DNA of 10,890 nucleotides, taken from a bacterium (lineage in GTDB: Bacteria; ARS69). The notes beneath the pieces were generated by a model, which ran no database searches, had not been told where the DNA came from, and saw only the letters and a program-made list of their open reading frames with translations. This document shows positions 1 to 5,528 of the stretch, piece after piece. The stretch spans positions 1-10,890 of the forward strand of contig JALGZR010000120.1 of the NCBI GenBank assembly GCA_025774805.1, written 5' to 3'. A program made the translations under genes and the position numbers. The first letter of the stretch is position 1, and each line of letters opens with the position of its first letter.

Positions 1-1082
1 GCTCCTTTGCGAATCCCGGTGGAGAAGCTCCCGAGGTGCCCGTAACAGGTCGTGTAGGTTCCGTTGTGGCGGATCTCGATCATCTTCCCGTACCCGCCTC
101 GGCGGCCGGCGAAGATCACGGTCCCGTCGCCGAGGGCGCTCACCGGGGTTCCCGCGGGCGCCGCGTAGTCGACGCCCCAGTGGGGTCGCACGACCTTGAG
201 AATCGGGTGACGCCTCCGGGCGCTGAATCGGGAGCTGATCCGGCGGTAGTTGAGAGGGGACTTCAGAAAGGCCCGCCGCACGGATCGACCGTCGTCGTCG
301 TACCAGTCGAGAGTGCCCTCCCCATCCACGTAGCGGACAGCCCGGGCGGACGCCCGCTGCCCACGGTACTCGGCGGCGAGAATCTTGCCGAACCCGAGGA
401 CCTCGCCGTCCAGGTGATTCTCGTAGGCGACGATCCGAAACGCGTCGCCCTCGCGCGGCTCGGTGAGGAAGTCGACCTGCCAGGCGAGCAGGTCGGCGAA
501 CCGGAGCGTCAGGTTCGCGTCACCCCCGGCCTCCAGCATCGCCTCGAACAGGCTCCCGACGATCGTTCCCTCGAGGAGGCGGAGGAAGACGTCCGGCTCC
601 CTCGCCACCGACTCGACACTGGAGTCGGACTCCGCCGGGAACCGCGCGACGACCCGATGCAGCGGATCCCGTACGAGGACCGCCTCGCGCACGTCTCCCG
701 TCTCGTCCCGGCCGATCCGCACCTCCTCCCCGGGCAGCAGGCGGCGGAGGTCGATCTCCGCATCGAGGGCGGTCGTGATCGCCGATCGCTCGGCGGGCGT
801 CAGCTCGAGACGGCGCAGCGACCGATCGAGAGGCTCCCCCCTCTGGATCACGTCGGCGGACCAGTCCAGCGGCAGGGCGGCGGCGCCCGGGGGGAGCATC
901 GCGGAGGTGGCCTCGATCGGCGAGGCCGGAGCCGGCCGGGCGGGCGCGTCCTCCTCGCGCCCCTCGCCCAGGGTGCACCCGCCGAGGGTGGAGATCGCGA
1001 GGCCGAGCGCGAAGAGGAGACTCGCGCGGCGCCGTCCCGGGGCCGTGCCGATGGGGTCGCCGTCGAGTCGCGGTGCCCTCAT
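1..1082 (-). CDS. M23 family metallopeptidase, MepM-like lipoprotein (partial, C-terminus beyond window)
   Basis: Probable peptidoglycan DD-endopeptidase that cuts cross-links so the wall can grow, anchored on the periplasmic face of a membrane. The visible 360 residues begin with a basic stretch (RRR at 17-19), a hydrophobic segment at 22-34 and a lipobox LGGC with Cys36. A linker and an OapA/MepM-like middle domain follow. The M23 domain starts near residue 278 with NYRRISSRFSARR, then PHWGVDY gives zinc ligands His301 and Asp305, and YGHL gives His349, the usual catalytic histidine. The final HxH ligand would lie past the left edge. The ATG at 1080-1082 overlaps the stop of the upstream SAM hydrolase gene as ATGA and has a strong GGAGGAGG site just before it, so the two are probably translationally coupled. 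Family assignment is firm; substrate specificity is inferred. Confidence 0.9.
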   Translation of the reverse strand, partial: MRAPRLDGDPIGTAPGRRRASLLFALGLAISTLGGCTLGEGREEDAPARPAPASPIEATSAMLPPGAAALPLDWSADVIQRGEPLDRSLRRLELTPAERSAITTALDAEIDLRRLLPGEEVRIGRDETGDVREAVLVRDPLHRVVARFPAESDSSVESVAREPDVFLRLLEGTIVGSLFEAMLEAGGDANLTLRFADLLAWQVDFLTEPREGDAFRIVAYENHLDGEVLGFGKILAAEYRGQRASARAVRYVDGEGTLDWYDDDGRSVRRAFLKSPLNYRRISSRFSARRRHPILKVVRPHWGVDYAAPAGTPVSALGDGTVIFAGRRGGYGKMIEIRHNGTYTTCYGHLGSFSTGIRKG

Positions 1083-1978
1083 GAATCCTCCTCCCGGCGG
1101 TCACGGAAAACGGACCCTCCCGGTGATGTCGGTTCCCGATCCCCTTCTCTGGAGTCGTTCCTCGGACCCGTGACGACCGCGGCCTCTCCCGGAGACACGC
1201 CGAGCCGCCGGCAGGCACTGGCCCGGCTCGCGGAGATCTCCAAAGTCCCTCCCCCTCCGATGGAGAGGAGAAGCTCTCCGGGTTCGACGTCCTCGTAGGC
1301 GATCCGGACCCCGCGAACGACCCGGTCCCCGATGCGCGCACCGATGAGACGCCAGTCCTCGCCGAACGTCTCGCGCAGAAACTCCTCGGTGACCGTCGTG
1401 ATCAGGTTGCCGAAGCGATCGATCCGAACGATCTCCACCTCCCACCCTCCCGGGCAGGACCGGGGAGCGAAGGGCTCGATCCGGACCGGGTCGTGGACCT
1501 CGGGCCCGACCTCGGTCAGGGGACGGCCGGCGGCCAGCCGGGCCGCCGTCGGGGCGAACAGGTCCCGCCCGTCGAACGTCGTGCCCCTCCGGGGGCGATC
1601 GATCTCGCGTACGGTGATCTCCCGGATCTCGGGTCCCCCCGACAGGGGATCCGAGGCGCCAGCATGGGCCGCGTCGATGGCCGCCATGAGCAGCCCGTTG
1701 TCGGGCCCTACGAACGCGTGCCCCCCCGCGAGCGCGGCGATCGGGCGCCGCGCTCCGCCCACCCCCGGATCGACGACGGCCAGGTGGCAGGACCCCGGGG
1801 GAAACCGGTCCCATGAGCGGAAGAGCAGCCACGCGCCCTCGCGGACGTTGCCCGGCTGCACTCCGTGCGTGAGATCGACGACCGCCGTTCCGGGAGCGCC
1901 GTCGAGCAGGACCGCCTTCATCTCGCCAACGTACGGATCGACGAGACCGAAATCGGTGAGGAGCGTGATCACCGGCAC
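1079..1978 (-). CDS. SAM hydroxide adenosyltransferase (DUF62 / SAM hydrolase family)
   Basis: Family members cleave S-adenosylmethionine with water to adenosine and methionine in the cytoplasm; fluorinase and chlorinase are relatives. Motifs in order: TLLTDFGLVDPYVGEMK at the N-terminus, DLTHGVQPGN, VDPGVGGARRPIA, VGPDNGLL, TFDGRDLFAP and IDRFGNLITT. At 299 residues it is slightly longer than the roughly 255-270 usual for the family, mainly in a charged C-terminal tail. The start is a GTG at 1976-1978 behind AGGAGGG (1982-1988); a second GTG at 1970-1972 would also fit and gives the family's typical beginning, ITLLTDFG. An ATG at 2033-2035 would add 19 residues rich in Pro, Gly and Arg and is unlikely. 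One oddity: the family's TFHGRD is TFDGRD here (Asp136), removing a histidine thought to help activate water. The gene overlaps the endopeptidase gene by ATGA. Confidence 0.88.
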   Translation of the reverse strand: MPVITLLTDFGLVDPYVGEMKAVLLDGAPGTAVVDLTHGVQPGNVREGAWLLFRSWDRFPPGSCHLAVVDPGVGGARRPIAALAGGHAFVGPDNGLLMAAIDAAHAGASDPLSGGPEIREITVREIDRPRRGTTFDGRDLFAPTAARLAAGRPLTEVGPEVHDPVRIEPFAPRSCPGGWEVEIVRIDRFGNLITTVTEEFLRETFGEDWRLIGARIGDRVVRGVRIAYEDVEPGELLLSIGGGGTLEISASRASACRRLGVSPGEAAVVTGPRNDSREGDREPTSPGGSVFRDRREEDS

Positions 1979-2132
1979 GATCCCTCCTGCGCGGCCCCCG
2001 GGTTGCGGGACGGGCGCGGTTCGGGGGCGGACCACGCCGTTCCAGTTCCTGCTGGTGTCCGACGTCGTCCTTGCCTTATTACCTCAGGAACTCCCTGCCG
2101 GGAATGGAGGAATCGAACCCGCCGGAGATCCT

Positions 2133-3326
2133 ATGGAACCGATCGCGATTCTGTCCGCCGTCCGCACGCCCATCGGCCGCTTTCTCGGGTCCTTCACCGA
2201 CGTGCCCGCGGTCGAGCTCGGCGTCGCGGCGGCCCGCTCGGCCCTCCAGCGGGCGGGCGTGGATCCCGCCGAGATCGGCGAGACGATCTTCGGGCACGCT
2301 CGCCAGGCGGGCAACGGTCCAAATCCGGGACGTCAGGTGAGCATCGGCTGCGGCGTCCCCGAAAGCGTACCGGCCCACACCGTCAACCAGGCGTGCGCGA
2401 GCGGTCTCAAAGCGGTCGCACTGGGGGCCTCCGCCATCCGCGAGGGCGAGGGGAGACTCACTCTCGTCGGGGGCATGGAGAACATGTCGCGGGTGCCCTT
2501 CCTTCTCGAGCGAGCCCGAACCGGCTATCGCCTCGGGCATGGGGAGCTCGTCGACGGGATGTATCGCGACGGCTTCCACTGCCCGCTCGCCGACCAGATC
2601 ATGGGCGCCACGGCCGAGACCCTTGCCGACCGCTGGAACGTGTCGCGCTCGGAACAGGACGACTACGCCGTCGAGAGCCAGCGCCGGGCCGCGGCGGCTT
2701 GGGAGGCGGGGTTCTTCAACGACGAGATCGTCGGCGTGGACGCGGCCGGGCCGAAGGGGGCGACGGTACCCGTTCTGCGGGACGAGCATCCCCGTCCGGG
2801 GACGACGCGCGAGAGCCTTGCCAAGCTGCCTCCGGTGTTTCGGGAAGGCGGCACGGTGCACGCCGGCAACTCGTCCGGGATCACCGACGGGGCCGCCGCT
2901 CTCGTGCTCGCGAGCGGGGCGGAAGTCGACGCGCGCGGAGCGGACCCGATCGCGTGGATCGAGGGATGGGCCGTCGCGGGAGTCGATCCCCGCATCATGG
3001 GCATCGGCCCGGTGCCCGCGACGCGGAAGCTCCTGGACCGCGTCGGCGGCGCGGTCGGCGACTTCGAGCTGGTCGAGCTCAACGAGGCGTTCGCGGCGCA
3101 GGTTCTCGCCGTCGTTCGGGAGCTCGACCTCCGCCTCGAGCGGACGAACGTGAACGGCGGTGCGATCGCGCTCGGGCACCCCATCGGCGCGACGGGCGCG
3201 CGCATCCTCACGACGCTCCTCCACGCCATGATCCGGCGCGGGGCGACGAGGGGGCTCGCCACGCTCTGCGTGAGCGGCGGGCTCGGCTTCTCCCTTTCGG
3301 TGACTCGCGAGCGTCCCCGAGGCTAG
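2133..3326 (+). CDS. Thiolase family acetyl-CoA acetyltransferase
   Basis: Condenses two acetyl-CoA to acetoacetyl-CoA, or thiolytically cleaves 3-ketoacyl-CoA, in the cytoplasm. The 397 residues match the family's normal length and all catalytic elements are present: nucleophile Cys88 in NQACASGLK, GGMENMS near 112, NEAFAAQ near 316, His349 in GHPIGATG and the second cysteine, Cys379, in LCVSGGLG. The spacing Cys88/His349/Cys379 is within one residue of the Zoogloea type. The GYRLG segment and overall pattern are closer to acetoacetyl-CoA thiolases (AtoB/PhaA type) than to FadA, but chain-length preference cannot be read with confidence. The ATG at 2133 has GGAG six bases upstream. No other beta-oxidation or polyhydroxyalkanoate gene is adjacent. 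The stop codon TAG lies inside dispersed repeat copy A. Confidence 0.95.
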   Translation: MEPIAILSAVRTPIGRFLGSFTDVPAVELGVAAARSALQRAGVDPAEIGETIFGHARQAGNGPNPGRQVSIGCGVPESVPAHTVNQACASGLKAVALGASAIREGEGRLTLVGGMENMSRVPFLLERARTGYRLGHGELVDGMYRDGFHCPLADQIMGATAETLADRWNVSRSEQDDYAVESQRRAAAAWEAGFFNDEIVGVDAAGPKGATVPVLRDEHPRPGTTRESLAKLPPVFREGGTVHAGNSSGITDGAAALVLASGAEVDARGADPIAWIEGWAVAGVDPRIMGIGPVPATRKLLDRVGGAVGDFELVELNEAFAAQVLAVVRELDLRLERTNVNGGAIALGHPIGATGARILTTLLHAMIRRGATRGLATLCVSGGLGFSLSVTRERPRG

Positions 3327-3346
3327 CCTGCGTTTCTCACCGGCTC
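3323..3346 (+). repeat. Dispersed intergenic repeat, copy A
   Basis: Reads CTAGCCTGCGTTTCTCACC followed by GGCTC. It sits exactly between two convergent genes: TAG at 3324-3326 is the thiolase stop, and the complement of TCA at 3337-3339 is the TGA stop of the minus-strand TPR gene. The same core recurs at 5437, 5500 (inverted), 8488 and 10696 (inverted). Confidence 0.75.
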
Positions 3347-3849
3347 TGCCGCGGCGGAGGCTCGCCGCCCGGTGTGGAGTGCGGGCTACCGTGGAGCTCC
3401 CGCTCCTCGTCGGAGAGCTCCCCCGCTCGGTTTCGCCCGTGCGTCCGGGCGCTCTCGAGGAGCTTCCGTTCCCCTTCTTCGAGAAACGCCGCGCGCCGGG
3501 ACCGCCCCCCGGAGTCGACCAAAAGCGCGCTCTCGAAGGCCTCGACGGCCAACGAGCGTCGCCCGGTCCGGAGCAGACAGACGGCCCTCATGAGGTGGGC
3601 GTCCCGCCGGACGTCCTCGGGGGCGGACTCGGCGGCCAGGACCGCCCGGATCGTCTCGAGGGCCGATTCGTAGTCCCCGACGAAGAGATCCTCCTCGGCC
3701 TCCTCGAGGGCGAGCTCGGGGGAGTGGCCGGAGCCGCCGTCCTCGACAGGAAGGACCGCCGCGATCGGGGAGAGGGTCGAGAGGATACCGAGGACGGTCG
3801 CGGCTCTGGCGACGCACGTCGGTCTCGGGATCGAGAAAGCGGTGCGCAT
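3337..3849 (-). CDS. Small exported TPR-repeat protein, function unknown
   Basis: A 170-residue protein I cannot assign to a named family. Basic residues and a hydrophobic stretch at about 14-33 (AARAATVLGILSTLSPIAAV-like) look like a signal peptide or N-terminal anchor. Two TPR-like helical hairpins follow: about 45-71 (DLFVGDYESALETIRAVL) and 82-112 (AHLMRAVCLLRTGRRSLAVEAF), the second with the usual G/A/F pattern. The tail from about 135 is polar and rich in Pro, Arg and Glu. The chosen ATG (3847-3849) has GAGGGG six bases upstream and starts the hydrophobic segment; the frame is open 26 codons further upstream but that part looks noncoding. It is the last gene after the EIIA and PP2C genes, so it may act as a protein-binding partner in that unit. 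Its last codons and stop fall in or next to repeat A. Confidence 0.7.
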   Translation of the reverse strand: MRTAFSIPRPTCVARAATVLGILSTLSPIAAVLPVEDGGSGHSPELALEEAEEDLFVGDYESALETIRAVLAAESAPEDVRRDAHLMRAVCLLRTGRRSLAVEAFESALLVDSGGRSRRAAFLEEGERKLLESARTHGRNRAGELSDEERELHGSPHSTPGGEPPPRQSR

Positions 3850-3875
3850 GGAACACCCCTCGGGGAGGCGAGGGG
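3847..3875 (-). promoter_or_regulatory. Hairpin enclosing the ribosome binding site of the TPR gene
   Basis: On the minus strand the leader reads CCCCTCG, a six-base loop, CGAGGGG, then TGTTCC and ATG. The seven-base arms (3869-3875 and 3856-3862) are perfectly complementary, and the right arm contains the GAGGGG Shine-Dalgarno sequence. If formed in mRNA, this stem would block initiation. The stem is seen directly; the regulatory role is inferred. Confidence 0.45.
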
Positions 3876-3966
3876 GAGAGACGCAAGGTACCCCGGGCGG
3901 GGCGGCCGTCGAGGCCGGGTCGTTCACCCGCCGGCGGTCGGGCCGGCGGAGAGACGCCGCGGAGGA

Positions 3967-4737
3967 TCAGGCGGGTCGAATCCGGGCCACTTCCGCCACC
4001 ACGACGGTGACGTTGTCGGGAGCGCCGCGTTCCCGGGCGAGATCGACGAGGCGCCCACACGCCCCTTCCGGGCCCCGCATCGAGACGAGCTGGTGGATCT
4101 CCCCGTCCTCGACCTGATTCGTGAGGCCGTCGCTGCACAGAACAATCCTCATGCCGCTCTCGAGGGGGGACGTCTCCTCTCCCGTCTCGAGCTCCACAAG
4201 AGGTTCCGGCCCGAGGCATCGGGTGAGGATGTTCTCCACTCCCGCCACGTGGGTACCGCCGGTGCGCTCGATCTCCGCCGCGAGTGAGTGGTCACGGGTG
4301 ATCTGGCGGATCCCGGAGGCGTGGACGAGATACGCGCGGCTGTCCCCCACGTGGGCGTGCCAGAGGCGGCGGTCGCGAACCGCGACTGCGGTACAGGTCG
4401 TACCCATGCCGGCCAGCCTCGGTTCGCTCCGGGCCCGCGAGTGGATCACGCGATTCGCGATCTCGAGTGCCGACCGCAGCGCGGTCGCGGGATCGGTCGT
4501 CGGAGGAGAGCGGAAGAACTGTTCGTGAGTCGTCTCGACCGCGAGGCGGCTGGCGACCTCTCCCGCCGCCGCGCCCCCCATGCCGTCGGCGACCACCAGA
4601 AGGGCTCCTCTCGCGGGGTCCCCGGTGGAGAACACTCCGAAGAAGTCCTCGTTGTTCTCCCGAACACACCCGACGTCGGATCGGGCGGAGACTCGTATCT
4701 CCCACCCCTCATCCAACGCCAGCGTGAATCGCTCCAC
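3967..4737 (-). CDS. PP2C-family serine/threonine protein phosphatase
   Basis: A metal-dependent phosphatase (PPM family, Stp1/PrpC type) that removes phosphate from Ser/Thr of cytoplasmic proteins, usually opposing Hanks-type kinases. The 256 residues form the bare catalytic domain with every motif in order: SDVGCVRENNEDFF (Asp31), VVADGMGG (Asp51, Gly52), GMGTTCTAV near 111, HVGDSRAYL near 129, ITRDHS near 146, LCSDGLTN (Asp203) and GAPDNVTVVV (Asp241). These Asp residues bind the paired Mn/Mg ions. The start is a GTG (4735-4737) with AGGAG seven bases upstream. It follows the EIIA gene by 52 bases and precedes the TPR gene by 117, all on the minus strand, which suggests cotranscription. 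No kinase gene is visible, so its substrate is unknown. Confidence 0.95.
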   Translation of the reverse strand: MERFTLALDEGWEIRVSARSDVGCVRENNEDFFGVFSTGDPARGALLVVADGMGGAAAGEVASRLAVETTHEQFFRSPPTTDPATALRSALEIANRVIHSRARSEPRLAGMGTTCTAVAVRDRRLWHAHVGDSRAYLVHASGIRQITRDHSLAAEIERTGGTHVAGVENILTRCLGPEPLVELETGEETSPLESGMRIVLCSDGLTNQVEDGEIHQLVSMRGPEGACGRLVDLARERGAPDNVTVVVAEVARIRPA

Positions 4738-4752
4738 CGTCCGACTCCTAGC

Positions 4753-4772
4753 GGGCGGGACCGGAGCCGCCC
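4753..4772. other. GC-rich stem-loop between EIIA and phosphatase genes
   Basis: GGGCGG and CCGCCC, eight bases apart, form a perfect six-base stem in the 52-base gap. No T-run follows on either strand, so this is not an intrinsic terminator. It may pause polymerase or stabilise mRNA, or may be chance in GC-rich DNA. Confidence 0.3.
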
Positions 4773-4789
4773 ATCCTCCCGATCCGGGG

Positions 4790-5263
4790 TCAATCCCGCC
4801 CCGGTACCGACTCCTCGGTCCGGGGAAAGAGACCGACGACGTCCTGCGCGGTTCTCGACTCGCGGAACCGGGCGCGCACCTCCTCGCCTCGAAGAAGATA
4901 CGAAAGACGGGAGAGCACTGAAAGATAATCGCGCCGGCACTCCCGCGGACCGGCCACGGCGATGAAGAGATCGACCTTCCGTCCGTCCAGGGATTGGAAA
5001 TCCACCGACTCGAGCGCCCTCAGCACCGCGATTCGAAGACCGGGCAGGACGTCGACCCGCGCGTGCGGAAAGGCGACGCCGCCCCCCACACCGGTCGTGC
5101 CCTTTCGCTCCCTTGCGACCAAGTCTTCGCGAATCGCCTCGCGGGCGGCCTCGTCTTGACCCCCGAGGAGCCGCCCGAGCTCGTCGAGGACGACTCGTGA
5201 GTCGCCGGCCTCGAAATCGAGCACGACCCTCTCTTCGGACACCAGATCGGCGAGCTCGATCAT
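4790..5263 (-). CDS. ptsN: PTS EIIA domain protein, nitrogen-regulatory type (PtsN-like), paralogue 1
   Basis: A stand-alone EIIA domain (PTS_EIIA type 2) of 157 residues, the usual size for PtsN. These cytoplasmic proteins accept phosphate from EI-Ntr and NPr and act mostly as regulators. The phosphorylated histidine is His67 in GVAFPHARVD, preceded by the typical basic ERKGTTGVGGG stretch. The conserved second histidine of the active site, found in E. coli PtsN as THLQTL, is Tyr113 here (RRDYLSVLSRLSYLL), so catalysis or partner choice may differ. The ATG at 5261-5263 is chosen because the family alignment begins there; its ribosome site is weak, and the open frame continues upstream to 5602 through the noncoding region. 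It heads a minus-strand group with the PP2C and TPR genes. No enzyme I or NPr gene is in the window. Confidence 0.88.
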   Translation of the reverse strand: MIELADLVSEERVVLDFEAGDSRVVLDELGRLLGGQDEAAREAIREDLVARERKGTTGVGGGVAFPHARVDVLPGLRIAVLRALESVDFQSLDGRKVDLFIAVAGPRECRRDYLSVLSRLSYLLRGEEVRARFRESRTAQDVVGLFPRTEESVPGRD

Positions 5264-5366
5264 CCGAACCCGTTTCCCCTTCTCTCCCGGCCGGGAACGA
5301 TCGCCCGCGACCGCGGTCGGCCCGTCCGGAGAGCCGGGACCGGCAGCGAAACGAGCTTGGCGAGGC

Positions 5367-5395
5367 ATGTTCCCATGGGCGAAGTCCAACGTCAA
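5367..5395 (-). promoter_or_regulatory. Possible promoter for the EIIA-PP2C-TPR unit
   Basis: On the minus strand a TTGACG box (5390-5395) lies 17 bases before GAACAT (5367-5372). The first is a good -35 match, five of six bases; the second is a weak -10, three of six. It is correctly placed in the divergent region, about 100 bases before the EIIA start. Weak support only. Confidence 0.3.
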
Positions 5396-5436
5396 CGAGG
5401 CGGGTCGCATCGACTCGCTCCCGCAGGCCGGAGCTG

Positions 5437-5461
5437 CTAGCCTGCGTCTCTGACCAGGCTC
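5437..5461 (+). repeat. Dispersed intergenic repeat, copy B left arm
   Basis: Reads CTAGCCTGCGTCTCTGACC then AGGCTC, with GCCGCG following, as in copy A. It lies in the divergent region between the EIIA gene and the amidohydrolase, not at a stop codon. With the inverted copy at 5500-5518 it forms a two-armed element. Confidence 0.75.
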
Positions 5462-5499
5462 GCCGCGGGTTGTCGCCGCCGCATGTCGGCGCCGCAGGT

Positions 5500-5518
5500 C
5501 CGGTGAGAGATGCAGGCC
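5500..5518 (-). repeat. Dispersed intergenic repeat, copy B right arm (inverted)
   Basis: The reverse complement reads GGCCTGCATCTCTCACCGG. Over 16 bases (5502-5517) it matches the left arm (5440-5455) at 14 positions, with about 46 bases between. The pair could fold into a long stem-loop just upstream of the amidohydrolase start. Confidence 0.65.
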
Positions 5519-5528
5519 GGCCCGGGCC

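Noticed and set aside
36-1298. A 420-codon plus-strand frame over the left end.
   Set aside because: The minus strand here encodes the M23 lipoprotein with conserved motifs and a coupled start; the plus frame is its shadow, with Arg/Pro-rich sequence.
1332-2132. Upstream extension of the thiolase frame by about 267 codons, which could look like a fusion protein.
   Set aside because: The extension is antisense to the SAM hydrolase gene, has no domain, and the ATG at 2133 with GGAG upstream gives a normal-length thiolase.
1979-2132. Possible divergent promoters between the SAM hydrolase and thiolase genes.
   Set aside because: TTATTA/TAATAA near 2080 is AT-rich, but I found no matching -35 box at proper spacing on either strand.
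2079-3224. A 381-codon minus-strand frame antisense to the thiolase.
   Set aside because: The plus strand has all thiolase catalytic residues; no domain is visible in the antisense product.
1865-3673. A 602-codon plus-strand frame overlapping the thiolase in another frame.
   Set aside because: Arg- and Gly-rich composition without motifs, and it runs across the repeat and into the antisense of the TPR gene.
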